Shown: one piece after another, positions 24,272 through 31,184 of the stretch
Numbering within the stretch: the stretch's first letter is position 1
How the letters are laid out: each line of letters begins with the position of its first letter
Origin: Comamonadaceae bacterium UBA2334
GTDB taxonomy: Bacteria > Pseudomonadota > Gammaproteobacteria > Burkholderiales > Burkholderiaceae_C
Reading direction: 5' to 3'
Length of the DNA: 31,184 nucleotides
NCBI GenBank assembly: GCA_002344885.1
Contig: DDUQ01000084.1
Coordinates: 81,334 to 112,517 of the forward strand
Translations under genes and position numbers: made by a program
Notes under the pieces: model-generated
Databases searched by the model: none
Told to the model about the DNA's origin: nothing
What the model saw: only the letters and a program-made list of their open reading frames with translations

Positions 24272-24304
24272 AAAAAAAGCGGGGTGGCCCTGAAACCAAC
24301 CCGC
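24272..24304 (-). terminator. Rho-independent terminator of the cytochrome c gene
   Basis: On the minus strand GCGGGTTGG pairs with CCACCCCGC (one mismatch) around an 8-nt loop and is followed by seven T residues. It lies about 95 bp downstream of the cytochrome c stop codon. The intervening 24305-24398 holds no gene, but has a second 8-bp hairpin (24346-24370) without a T tract. Confidence 0.7.
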
Positions 24305-24398
24305 CTGTTGTGGGGCTTACGTTCATGTCAACCCCTGTCAATCCATCTGCCGGAGCTCACCCCCGGCAGACACCTCCGATACCGATCACACCATCCGA

Positions 24399-25013
24399 TT
24401 AGCGCAGACCTGCCACATAGTCTGCCACCGCTTTGATCTCGCGGTCATTCATCTTGGCAGCTACCTGTGTCATTTGCAGGCTGTTCTTGCGAACGCCGTC
24501 TCGGAACGCAATCAGCTGACCAGCCGTGTATTCGGCATGCTGACCACTCAAACGGGGATATTGCGCCGGAATCCCGGCACCATTCGGGCTGTGGCAGCCC
24601 GCACAAGCGGCGATCTGACGATCGGGGATCCCACCGCGGTAGATTTTTTCGCCCAATGCAACCAGATTCTTGTCAGTCGCAGCACCGGGCGCTGGCTTTT
24701 GGTCAGCCAGCCAGAACGCCACGTTGCGCATGTCCTCATCGGACAGCATGCTGGCAAAACCCTTCATCACGGCGTTCTCGCGCTTACCGGACTTCAACTC
24801 TTGCAACTGCTTGGTCACATACTCAGGGTGTTGCCCCGCCAGCTTGGGGTTGACCGGGAGCACTGAGTTGCCATCGGCAGCATGGCAGGCCACGCAAACC
24901 TGACCGTACAACGCGCCGCCCTTGGCCACGTCGGGCTTGGTTGCCTGGGCTTGTACTGCAAATGAAGCCGTGGCGAGCGCAACGGCACCTAATGTGGAAG
25001 CAAACAGTTTCAT
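24399..25013 (-). CDS. dihaem cytochrome c4
   Basis: The 204-residue protein has a signal peptide (MKLFASTLGAVALATASFAVQAQA) and two haem-binding CxxCH motifs, CVACH (40-44) and CAGCH (137-141), each in a class I cytochrome c half with similar downstream sequence (LAGQHPEYVTKQL and LSGQHAEYTAGQL). This internal duplication is typical of cytochrome c4, a periplasmic electron donor to terminal oxidases. The ATG at 25013 starts the signal peptide; the frame is open upstream. It is divergent from the YihA GTPase, a pairing I recall from other Burkholderiales. Confidence 0.93.
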   Translation of the reverse strand: MKLFASTLGAVALATASFAVQAQATKPDVAKGGALYGQVCVACHAADGNSVLPVNPKLAGQHPEYVTKQLQELKSGKRENAVMKGFASMLSDEDMRNVAFWLADQKPAPGAATDKNLVALGEKIYRGGIPDRQIAACAGCHSPNGAGIPAQYPRLSGQHAEYTAGQLIAFRDGVRKNSLQMTQVAAKMNDREIKAVADYVAGLR

Positions 25014-25125
25014 GACGTGGGCGAAGTTTGATGCAGTAAAAGACCCGGCAATCGGGCCCGTGGACTCACATGAAGACAAGTGATAACCCCTGGATTTTAC
25101 AATGCGCATTTATCCGGGCCATCGA

Positions 25126-25887
25126 ATGACCGAGTCAAACACCACACAAACCCCATCGGTCACCACGCAAAACGCCAGCGAAGCCAAGGTCGCTGCAGCT
25201 TGGTTGCACACCGCGCGCTTCCTGACAACGGCACCACAACTGCAACATCTGCCGGATCTGACGGTACCGGAAATCGCATTTGTCGGGCGTTCCAACGCGG
25301 GCAAGTCCACCTGCATCAACACATTGACCCAACAAAAACGCCTGGCGTTCGCATCCAAAACGCCGGGGCGAACCCAAAGCATCAACCTGTTCGCGTTGGG
25401 CAAGCATGGCGAAACCGATGCCGTGCTGGCAGACTTGCCTGGCTACGGCTATGCCGCCGTACCCAAAGAAGCCAAGCTGCGCTGGCAGCGTGTGATGGCC
25501 AACTACCTTCGCACCCGTCCGAACTTGCGAGGTGTGGTGATGATGTGCGATCCGCGCCTGGGTATCACCGAACTGGACGACATCCTGCTTGACGTGATCC
25601 GCCCACGTGTTCAAGAAGGCTTGAAGTTGTTGGTGCTGCTGACCAAGTCAGACAAACTCACACGGACAGAGGGGCAAAAAATACTGTCCATCACACGCTT
25701 GCAGGCAGGCGGTGGAGAAGTCAAGCTTTTCTCGGCCTTGAAAAAGCAAGGCATCGATGACGTGGCGCATATGCTTTGGAACTGGGCTCGTCCGCCTGCA
25801 GCCCCCGTCGACATGGGTGAATCCATCAGCTCAACGCCTGAACATCACGAGGAAAGTGATGACGACAAAGCTGATCGATCTCTATAA
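25126..25887 (+). CDS. engB: ribosome biogenesis GTPase YihA/YsxC (EngB)
   Basis: This TrmE-Era-EngA-like small GTPase works in 50S subunit assembly. It has G1 GRSNAGKST (54-62), the G2 threonine in KTPGRTQS, G3 DLPGYG and G4 TKSD. The C-terminus has an acidic tail (EHHEESDDDKAD) beyond the usual end. The start is uncertain: ATG at 25126 (253 residues) was chosen because an earlier ATG at 25102 overlaps a TACAAT -10-like box (25098-25103); neither has a clear ribosome binding site. Divergent from cytochrome c4; converges on the acyltransferase genes. Confidence 0.94.
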   Translation: MTESNTTQTPSVTTQNASEAKVAAAWLHTARFLTTAPQLQHLPDLTVPEIAFVGRSNAGKSTCINTLTQQKRLAFASKTPGRTQSINLFALGKHGETDAVLADLPGYGYAAVPKEAKLRWQRVMANYLRTRPNLRGVVMMCDPRLGITELDDILLDVIRPRVQEGLKLLVLLTKSDKLTRTEGQKILSITRLQAGGGEVKLFSALKKQGIDDVAHMLWNWARPPAAPVDMGESISSTPEHHEESDDDKADRSL

Positions 25888-25945
25888 ATAAATAGCATAC
25901 AAGTCAACAATAACAAGCGGCAATACCGATTTCAATGCTTGAAAT
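25884..25945. repeat. dispersed ~60-bp repeat, copy 2
   Basis: This stretch reads AATAGCATACAAGTCAACAA, then TAACAAGCGGCAATACC and GATTTCAATGCTTGAAATC. It fills the gap between the stop codons of engB and the acyltransferase and runs a few codons into the end of the latter. The first half closely parallels copy 1 (AATAGCATTCAACTCAA). It contains no clear terminator. Confidence 0.5.
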
Positions 25946-26819
25946 CGTACAACGATGGTTCGCCCGGCGGTCGCGTCTTGAAACGTTTGTGAACCCAATA
26001 GTACTGAGTGGGCTGCCTGGCAATCATTGCCTCCAGTTCACGGTTCATACGTGCCACATCGGCGGTCACATCTGAAGTCGGGTAATCGCGCCACACCGGC
26101 GACACCTCGGCTTCGTAACCCTCAGGTGTCAGCCGCACCAGCACAGATACCACCTTGGCCCTCCCCAATGCGGCGAAGCGTGGCAACGACGTCAACGTTG
26201 CTGCCGGATGCCCAAAAAACTCTGCCCAAATGGAATCGTTCATGGCGTGATCCATGTCGGGCAACAAATAGAGCGGCTTGCCTGCTCTCACAGCGGCTGC
26301 CAACGGCTTCAAACCCTGCCATTTGGCAATGACCTGTGGATTGCCAAAGCGCCCGCGCCCCTGCCGCATCCAAGCGTCCACCAAAGCATCTGGCTGAGGC
26401 GCATACAGACCACAACATGGCCTCGGCAGATGCAAGGTCAGCGCAGTCCATCCAGCATCCAGCCCGACAAAATGCGGCGCAAACACCACGATCGGCTCCT
26501 GACCTTCCAAAGCGTCTGTCTGTCCCGTCAACTTCAACCGACGAGCCACCACGGCACGTGGTGCATGCCACAACCAGCCTCGGTCCAACAGGGCCTGGCC
26601 AAACACCACAAAGTGGGCTTTGACCGCGCGCTGCCGAGTCAACGGGTCGTCGGCAGGAAAACACAACCGCCAATTGGTCAGGGCAACTTCACGCCTTTCG
26701 TGCGCCAACGTATACAACACCAGTCCGAAAAAGTGCCCCAAACCGCGCACCACGGGCAGGGGAAGCCTGCCCACCAGAACCATCAGCCACAGGCTGAACC
26801 GCTTCAAAGCCAACTTCAT
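25932..26819 (-). CDS. LpxL/HtrB-family lipid A acyltransferase (second of pair)
   Basis: The 295-residue membrane-associated acyltransferase has an N-terminal hydrophobic anchor and the catalytic HX4D motif HFVGLD, followed by LYAPQPDALVDAWMRQGRGRFG and LYLLPDMDH, blocks typical of the family. The final YYWVHKRFKTRPPGE is the conserved C-terminal signature. It should add a secondary acyl chain to Kdo2-lipid IVA at the inner membrane. The ATG at 26819 overlaps the upstream paralogue by 4 bp (ATGA). The last few codons coincide with a dispersed repeat. Confidence 0.92.
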   Translation of the reverse strand: MKLALKRFSLWLMVLVGRLPLPVVRGLGHFFGLVLYTLAHERREVALTNWRLCFPADDPLTRQRAVKAHFVVFGQALLDRGWLWHAPRAVVARRLKLTGQTDALEGQEPIVVFAPHFVGLDAGWTALTLHLPRPCCGLYAPQPDALVDAWMRQGRGRFGNPQVIAKWQGLKPLAAAVRAGKPLYLLPDMDHAMNDSIWAEFFGHPAATLTSLPRFAALGRAKVVSVLVRLTPEGYEAEVSPVWRDYPTSDVTADVARMNRELEAMIARQPTQYYWVHKRFKTRPPGEPSLYDFKH

Positions 26820-27655
26820 GTGCCGCCCCCCTCTCTCGGCGCTTTGTAGCGGTTGTAGCCCCACAAATACTGGGATGGACTCGATCCGATCAGCGCTTCC
26901 ATGGCTGAGTTGACCAAGGTACACGCCGCCTCAGGTTCGACGGGCAGGGTTTGCCCAAACGGCAGCACATGCACCACAAACCCACGCCCCCAGGACCGGC
27001 GCTCCCCCCACGCCAACAACACCGTGGTGTTGGATGTACGGGCCAGGCGGGCACTGAGCGTCATGGTGTAGGCGGGCCGACCGAAAAACGGCGCCCACAC
27101 GCCTTGACCGGCCGGAGGCACCTGATCCGGCAGCAATCCGACCGCTCCCCCTGTTCGCAGGGTTTTGACCAGTTGCTTCACGCCAGCCAGCGTTGTGGGC
27201 GCGGTATCCAGTCCCGGCCGCTGGCGTGCCGTAGCCACAATTTGGCGCAACCAGGCCTGCCTGGACGGACGAAACAGCACCGTCATGCTGCGACCGGGTT
27301 GGCTACCGTAACGTGCGGCATAGGCACTGGCCGTGATCTCGAAGCAACCCATGTGAGGTGTCAGGAAAAGAATACCGTGCCCTTTGGCCTGCGCCGCTTC
27401 AATGTGCTCGGCACCGGTCATTTCAACGCCCACCGGCCGACCTAACCACAAGCGTGGCAGTTCGGCCACCATCTTTCCCGCTTGCGCCACCGATGCAAGC
27501 GCCACCCACCGTGAAACACCCGCCAGGGCTGCGTGTGCCATCACATGGCGTCGGTACACCCCAGAGGCCAGGAACACAACCCAGCCCATCACCGAGCCCA
27601 AAGCATGTAGCGCCCACAAAGGCCAATAGCTGAAAAATCGAAACAGAAATGTCAC
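26816..27655 (-). CDS. LpxL/HtrB-family lipid A acyltransferase (first of pair)
   Basis: The 279-residue paralogue of the next gene has the catalytic variant HX4E (HMGCFE), then VLFRPSRQAWLRQIV, GGAVGLLPDQ and the C-terminal YLWGYNRYKAPRE. The N-terminus (FLFRFFSYWPLWALHALGSVMG) is a membrane anchor. With its neighbour it gives two late acyltransferases, matching the two secondary acyl chains of hexa-acyl lipid A. The start is a GTG at 27653-27655 without a good ribosome binding site. It is divergent from metK. Confidence 0.92.
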   Translation of the reverse strand: MTFLFRFFSYWPLWALHALGSVMGWVVFLASGVYRRHVMAHAALAGVSRWVALASVAQAGKMVAELPRLWLGRPVGVEMTGAEHIEAAQAKGHGILFLTPHMGCFEITASAYAARYGSQPGRSMTVLFRPSRQAWLRQIVATARQRPGLDTAPTTLAGVKQLVKTLRTGGAVGLLPDQVPPAGQGVWAPFFGRPAYTMTLSARLARTSNTTVLLAWGERRSWGRGFVVHVLPFGQTLPVEPEAACTLVNSAMEALIGSSPSQYLWGYNRYKAPREGGGT

Positions 27656-27716
27656 GGCATTGAAGGACGCAAAAAAATCGGCAGGTAATCGCTGAATGAG
27701 TTGATATACACTTTTC

Positions 27717-27872
27717 CCGTCGTCGAGTTATTGAACAACTTGCGGGACGACGCAGGGCACGGAGCTCTGCAGGGCATTGGCAGACCGCTGATGCCAACAC
27801 CACCGCTAAAGCGTTCGCCAGCGCTCCGGCACCAGGCGAAACGCCTTGGTCCAACAACAGGAGTTTATTCAC
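27717..27872 (+). promoter_or_regulatory. structured leader of metK (candidate cis-regulatory RNA)
   Basis: The 217-bp gap before metK contains several possible helices: CGTCGTC/GACGACG near its 5' part (about 27719-27752), GGCAT/ATGCC (27773-27777 with 27791-27795) enclosed by CGGAGC/GCTCCG (27760-27765 with 27823-27828), and GCGTTCGCC/GGCGAAACGC (27811-27819 with 27835-27844), which overlaps the second CGGAGC/GCTCCG strand and so could alternate with it. The last hairpin ends 13 nt before the CAGGAG ribosome binding site. No tract of Ts follows. No riboswitch class is confidently recognised. Confidence 0.35.
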
Positions 27873-29057
27873 ATGGCGAACGATTTTCTTTTCACATCCG
27901 AATCCGTCTCTGAAGGCCACCCCGACAAGGTGGCCGACCAGATCTCTGACGCGATTCTGGATGCCATCTTCACCCAAGACCCCCGCAGCCGCGTGGCCGC
28001 GGAAACCCTGACCAACACCGGTCTGGTGGTGCTGGCCGGTGAAATCACCACCAACGCACACGTGGACTACATCCAGGTGGCGCGCGACACCATCAAGCGC
28101 ATCGGCTACGACAACACCGAGTACGGCATCGACTACAAAGGCTGCGCGGTGCTGGTGGCCTATGACAAGCAGAGCAACGACATCGCCCAGGGCGTGGACC
28201 ATGCGTCAGACGACCATCTGAACATCGGTGCCGGTGACCAGGGCCTGATGTTCGGCTACGCCTGCGACGAGACACCCGAACTGATGCCCGCGCCCATTTA
28301 CTACGCGCACCGTCTGGTCGAACGCCAGGCCCAGTTGCGCAAAGATGGTCGCCTGCCTTTCCTGCGCCCAGATGCCAAGAGCCAGGTGACCATGCGCTAC
28401 GTAGACGGCAAACCCCACAGCATCGACACCGTGGTGCTGTCCACCCAGCACAGCCCCGACCAGAGCGAAACCGCCACCAAGATGAAAGACAGCTTCATTG
28501 AGGCGGTGATCGAAGAAATCATCAAGCCCGTGCTGCCCAAAGAGTGGTTGCAGAACACCCGTTACCTCATCAACCCCACCGGGCGCTTTGTGATTGGCGG
28601 TCCGCAGGGCGACTGTGGCCTGACTGGCCGAAAGATCATCGTGGACACCTACGGCGGTGCCTGTCCTCACGGGGGCGGTGCGTTCAGTGGCAAGGATCCC
28701 TCCAAAGTGGACCGCTCGGCCGCTTATGCCGCCCGCTACGTGGCCAAGAACATCGTCGCTGCCGGACTGGCCAAGCAATGCCAGATTCAGGTGGCATATG
28801 CCATTGGCGTGGCCAAGCCCATGAATATCACGGTCTACACCGAAGGCACGGGCGTGATCCCTGACACCGAGATCGCCAAGCTGGTGGAAGCCCATTTCGA
28901 CCTGCGGCCCAAGGGCATCATCCAGATGCTGGACCTGCTGCGACCCATCTACAGCAAGACAGCTGCCTACGGCCACTTCGGCCGTGAAGAACCCGAATTC
29001 ACTTGGGAACGTACAGACAAGGCTCAAACCCTGCGAGCCGCTGCAGGTCTGAAATAA
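27873..29057 (+). CDS. metK: S-adenosylmethionine synthetase
   Basis: The 394-residue enzyme makes SAM from methionine and ATP. It has SESVSEGHPDKVADQISDAI at the N-terminus, the signature GAGDQGLMFGYACDE, the phosphate loop GGGAFSGKDPSKVDRSAAYAAR, and DLRPKGIIQMLDL near the end. The ATG at 27873 is preceded by CAGGAG at 9-nt spacing; the frame extends upstream without homology. Base composition and codon use are regular. It is divergent from the lipid A acyltransferase pair. Confidence 0.98.
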   Translation: MANDFLFTSESVSEGHPDKVADQISDAILDAIFTQDPRSRVAAETLTNTGLVVLAGEITTNAHVDYIQVARDTIKRIGYDNTEYGIDYKGCAVLVAYDKQSNDIAQGVDHASDDHLNIGAGDQGLMFGYACDETPELMPAPIYYAHRLVERQAQLRKDGRLPFLRPDAKSQVTMRYVDGKPHSIDTVVLSTQHSPDQSETATKMKDSFIEAVIEEIIKPVLPKEWLQNTRYLINPTGRFVIGGPQGDCGLTGRKIIVDTYGGACPHGGGAFSGKDPSKVDRSAAYAARYVAKNIVAAGLAKQCQIQVAYAIGVAKPMNITVYTEGTGVIPDTEIAKLVEAHFDLRPKGIIQMLDLLRPIYSKTAAYGHFGREEPEFTWERTDKAQTLRAAAGLK

Positions 29058-29094
29058 AGCGGCCTGTACCCAGCCTCTCCAAAAGGAGTTTGTC

Positions 29095-29643
29095 ATGCAC
29101 CGCAACCCAAAATCCTTGGCCTGGATTCTGCTGACCGGCACAGTCGTATGGCTTAGCGGCTGCGCCACACTCAGCGAGGAAGAATGCAAGACTGCTGATT
29201 GGGGACGGCTGGGGTACAAGGACGGTGCGGCAGGTCACCCCGAAAGCAGGCTGGCCGAACACGCCGAGGCCTGCGCAAAAACTGGTATCCGGCCTTTGGC
29301 CGACATCTGGCGAGCTGGCTGGGATCGCGGGGTGCGAGCCTACTGTGTACCCAGTGTCGGTTGGAATGAAGGCCTGGCAGGCCGTAGCTACCAGGGCGTT
29401 TGCCGGGGGCGGGGCGAAGAAGCGTTTCTGCCTGCTTACCGGGCCGGCGCCGACATCCACCGACTCCAGTCGCGCCTGGACAGCAACACCTCCGAGATCA
29501 ACCGCCTAGAGCGCGAGTTGCGACAAGCACAGACCGACAAAGAGCGGCACCGTTTGCGCGAGCACCTGAGAGACCTCGATTGGGAGCAGTCACGCCTGCG
29601 TCGCGAATTGGGTCACCTTCGCTCAATTGCCCCCCGGTATTGA
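29095..29643 (+). CDS. DUF2799 family lipoprotein
   Basis: The 182-residue product has a signal sequence with lipobox WLSGC (C23), then CKTADWGRLGYKDGAAGHPESRL and WRAGWDRGVRAYCVPSVGWNEGLAGRSYQGVC, blocks of the DUF2799 family with paired cysteines. The C-terminal third (about 125-178) is a charged coiled coil (SRLDSNTSEINRLERELRQAQ). An AAAAGGAG ribosome binding site precedes the ATG. It follows metK by 37 bp, so it may be cotranscribed. Function unknown; an envelope location is likely. The 80 bp to the next stop show no clear terminator. Confidence 0.83.
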   Translation: MHRNPKSLAWILLTGTVVWLSGCATLSEEECKTADWGRLGYKDGAAGHPESRLAEHAEACAKTGIRPLADIWRAGWDRGVRAYCVPSVGWNEGLAGRSYQGVCRGRGEEAFLPAYRAGADIHRLQSRLDSNTSEINRLERELRQAQTDKERHRLREHLRDLDWEQSRLRRELGHLRSIAPRY

Positions 29644-29723
29644 CCCGATCCGCACAGCATCGGTGCCGCGTTTCGGCGCTGCTGTACACCACCGCTGCGC
29701 TCCAGCCCACCGCCCTAAAGGCA

Positions 29724-30296
29724 TCACACAACTGTGCGGCGGAAAGACAATCCCTGGCGCGACCAGTACCCGCTGTCCAGACGATCCATTTTCACCGTGC
29801 CACCAGTCGATGGCGCGTGCACAAAACGACCGTTGCCCACAAAGATGCCCGCATGGTTAGTGCGACCTTTGACCGTGAAGACTGCCAGATCGCCCGTTCG
29901 GGCTGCGTGTATCGGCACCGGCTGCCCCCAACTGCTCAGCTCAGCGACCGAACGGGGGGTGCGCACGCGTGCCGCATGCCAGTGCACGTATGCAATCAAC
30001 CCCGAACAATCGAAACCCGACTCCGGTGTGTTGCCCCCATACCGATACGGCGTACCGACCAGCCCCATGGCATGAATCGCGACCGCCTGTGCTGCCGAAG
30101 GTGGGGGTGATTCGTCTGGCGCGCGTTGCGTAGCATCAGGCTCAGTCGGTGCGGGCGGCAATGGGCGCGATGGTGTCGATACACGGGGCGTGCTGCAGCC
30201 ATAAAGCGCCAACACCAAGGACCCCGCCGCGGCCTGGCAAAGCAAGCGACGTCTCAAAGCTGAATCAGGTTCGGGCATTGTCATTCTGGTGAGCAT
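29724..30296 (-). CDS. NlpC/P60 family lipoprotein (putative peptidoglycan endopeptidase)
   Basis: The 190-residue product has a twin-Arg-like positive patch, a hydrophobic segment and lipobox LYGC (C34), then a Pro-rich linker (about 36-68). The NlpC/P60 domain has catalytic C97 in FDCSGL, H148 in TNHAGIFVG and a third polar residue, H160, in RFVHAP. Such enzymes cut the D-Glu–diaminopimelate bond in stem peptides in the periplasm. Starts at 30296, 30284 and 30278 are all possible; none has a good ribosome binding site. It is divergent from groES. Confidence 0.9.
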   Translation of the reverse strand: MLTRMTMPEPDSALRRRLLCQAAAGSLVLALYGCSTPRVSTPSRPLPPAPTEPDATQRAPDESPPPSAAQAVAIHAMGLVGTPYRYGGNTPESGFDCSGLIAYVHWHAARVRTPRSVAELSSWGQPVPIHAARTGDLAVFTVKGRTNHAGIFVGNGRFVHAPSTGGTVKMDRLDSGYWSRQGLSFRRTVV

Positions 30297-30372
30297 TATC
30301 GTGAAGCAACCGCGCGACCTTTCACCATCTGTGCACAAACCCATTTTGAGCGCTGCCTTTTTTATCCACCCT

Positions 30373-30401
30373 CTTGAAATGTCTTCGACAGCCCTTATGA
30401 T
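30373..30401 (+). promoter_or_regulatory. groESL promoter with overlapping sigma-32 and sigma-70 elements
   Basis: CTTGAAA (30373-30379) and CCCTTATGA (30392-30400) at 12-nt spacing resemble the heat-shock sigma-32 consensus. TTGAAA (30374-30379) and TATGAT (30396-30401) at 16-nt spacing would also serve sigma-70. The CIRCE operator begins at the last base of the -10 box. Confidence 0.7.
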
Positions 30402-30427
30402 TAGCACTCGCTGGCATTGAGTGCTAA
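30401..30427. promoter_or_regulatory. CIRCE operator (HrcA binding site)
   Basis: TTAGCACTC and GAGTGCTAA are perfect inverted 9-bp arms separated by exactly 9 bp, matching the CIRCE consensus. It overlaps the promoter start site region, so HrcA bound here would repress groESL until heat stress. The remaining leader to groES (30428-30542) has no gene. Confidence 0.97.
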
Positions 30428-30542
30428 CAAACGATCGCTTGTCGTGTTCGTTTGGCCAAATGCCACGAGGCCCGCGCCGCCTTCACCGGCAAACAAGCGC
30501 GCCTTCATTTATCCATTGAAGTTCTTATCCATAGGAGATGTT

Positions 30543-30833
30543 ATGAACCTGCGTCCTCTCGGCGACCGCGTGATCGTCAAACGCGTTGAAAGCGAAACCC
30601 GCACCGCCTCAGGCATCTACATTCCCGATGCTGCCGCTGAAAAACCTGACCAGGGCGAGATCCTGGCTGTCGGCCCCGGCAAGACCAACGACAAAGGCGA
30701 AACCAAGGCACTGACCGTCAAGGTTGGCGACCGCGTGCTGTTCGGCAAGTACAGCGGCCAAACCGTCAAGCTCGACGGCAACGAGCTGCTGGTCATGAAA
30801 GAAGACGACCTGTTCGCGGTCGTCGAGAAGTAA
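30543..30833 (+). CDS. groES: co-chaperonin GroES
   Basis: The 96-residue co-chaperonin starts MNLRPLGDRVIVKRVE and contains the mobile loop (about 17-33, ETRTASGIYIPDAAAEKP) and GKYSGQTVKLDGNELLVMKEDD at the C-terminal part. It caps GroEL in the cytoplasm. An AGGAGAT ribosome binding site lies 2 nt before the ATG. It is the first gene of groESL under CIRCE control. Confidence 0.98.
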   Translation: MNLRPLGDRVIVKRVESETRTASGIYIPDAAAEKPDQGEILAVGPGKTNDKGETKALTVKVGDRVLFGKYSGQTVKLDGNELLVMKEDDLFAVVEK

Positions 30834-30834
30834 T

Positions 30835-30895
30835 TTTGATAGCTGATACTGACGCCACATAAGCGCCAAAAGCTGTTTTCATTTCAAAATTTTTT
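30835..30895. repeat. dispersed ~60-bp repeat, copy 3, between groES and groEL
   Basis: TTTTGATAGCTGATACTGAC, then CATAAGCGCCAAAAGCTG and TTTTCATTTCAAAATTTT, resembles copies at 7496-7553 and 25884-25945. It occupies nearly the whole 76-bp groES–groEL gap within a single operon, so it is transcribed. Confidence 0.5.
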
Positions 30896-30909
30896 AGCAG
30901 GAGCCAAAC

Positions 30910-31184
30910 ATGGCAGCAAAAGACGTAGTTTTCGGCGGCGAAGCCCGCGCACGCATGGTTGAAGGCGTGAACATCCTGGCCAATGCGGTCAAAGTGACCC
31001 TGGGCCCCAAAGGCCGCAACGTGGTGCTGGAGCGCTCGTTCGGTGCTCCCACCGTGACCAAGGACGGCGTATCCGTGGCCAAGGAAATCGAGCTGAAAGA
31101 CAAACTCCAGAACATGGGTGCCCAGATGGTCAAGGAAGTCGCTTCCAAAACCTCTGACAACGCTGGCGACGGCACCACCACCGC
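30910..31184 (+). CDS. groEL: chaperonin GroEL, 5' part (runs off the window)
   Basis: The first 91 codons of GroEL are present: MAAKDVVFGGEARARMVEG, then NAVKVTLGPKGRNVVLE and the ATP-binding DGVSVAKEIELKD and SDNAGDGTTT (containing the catalytic Asp). An AGCAGGAG ribosome binding site precedes the ATG. The remaining ~455 residues lie outside the window. Confidence 0.98.
   Translation, partial: MAAKDVVFGGEARARMVEGVNILANAVKVTLGPKGRNVVLERSFGAPTVTKDGVSVAKEIELKDKLQNMGAQMVKEVASKTSDNAGDGTTT

Noticed and set aside
24346..24370. An 8-bp perfect hairpin (TCTGCCGG/CCGGCAGA) as a terminator
   Set aside because: It has no T tract on either strand; the hairpin at 24272-24304 is the better terminator.
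1..31184. CRISPR arrays, insertion sequences, prophage or integrative elements
   Set aside because: No regularly spaced repeats, transposase, integrase or phage structural genes are visible; the two tRNA genes have no adjacent integrase or duplicated tRNA end.

Overview
The window is GC-rich chromosomal DNA of a betaproteobacterium, most probably Burkholderiales and close to Comamonadaceae. This rests on gene order and protein character (rsmB–DUF4390–NtrY/NtrX-like block, mrcA divergent from pilMNOPQ, cytochrome c4 divergent from the YihA GTPase, tandem LpxL-type acyltransferases divergent from metK, groESL under a CIRCE site) and on a short dispersed repeat of a kind I associate with that family. 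No phage, transposase, CRISPR or plasmid gene is visible; most of the window is core genome.

Layout. 1-105: two tRNAs on the minus strand (one cut by the window edge, one tRNA-Phe). 243-5522: a minus-strand chain of rsmB, a DUF4390 exported protein, an NtrY-like sensor kinase and a short NtrX-like regulator. 5531-14743: a minus-strand leucine/isovalerate degradation cluster, with methylcrotonyl-CoA carboxylase beta (liuB), methylglutaconyl-CoA hydratase (liuC), carboxylase alpha (liuD) and HMG-CoA lyase (liuE/mvaB). It is interleaved with a DinB-family protein, a DUF4126 membrane protein, a secreted alpha/beta hydrolase and a GhrA-type reductase. A divergent AraC-family regulator (14860-15945) is its likely controller. 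15960-21055: type IV pilus assembly operon pilMNOPQ. 21224-23614: class A penicillin-binding protein. 23620-25887: frataxin CyaY, an LptM-like lipoprotein, a dihaem cytochrome c4 and the YihA/EngB GTPase. 25932-27655: two lipid A acyltransferases. 27873-29057: metK behind a structured-looking leader. 29095-30296: a DUF2799 lipoprotein and an NlpC/P60 lipoprotein. 30373-31184: groES and the 5' end of groEL.

How the genes work together. LiuB and LiuD form the biotin-dependent carboxylase that makes methylglutaconyl-CoA, LiuC hydrates it, and the lyase cleaves HMG-CoA to acetyl-CoA and acetoacetate; isovaleryl-CoA dehydrogenase is not in the window. PilM-N-O-P form the inner-membrane alignment complex that connects to the PilQ secretin. 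Several 4-bp ATGA overlaps suggest translational coupling.

Most unusual points. The liuD initiation region is partly duplicated (51 bp, 48 identical), producing nested upstream ORFs that end on the next start codon, and the liuD start codon lies in the loop of a perfect 15-bp inverted repeat. The metK leader has mutually compatible helices. A degenerate ~60-bp repeat occurs in three intergenic positions, and rare-codon islands somewhat like it lie inside three liu genes. I see no clear evidence of a wholly new multi-gene system.
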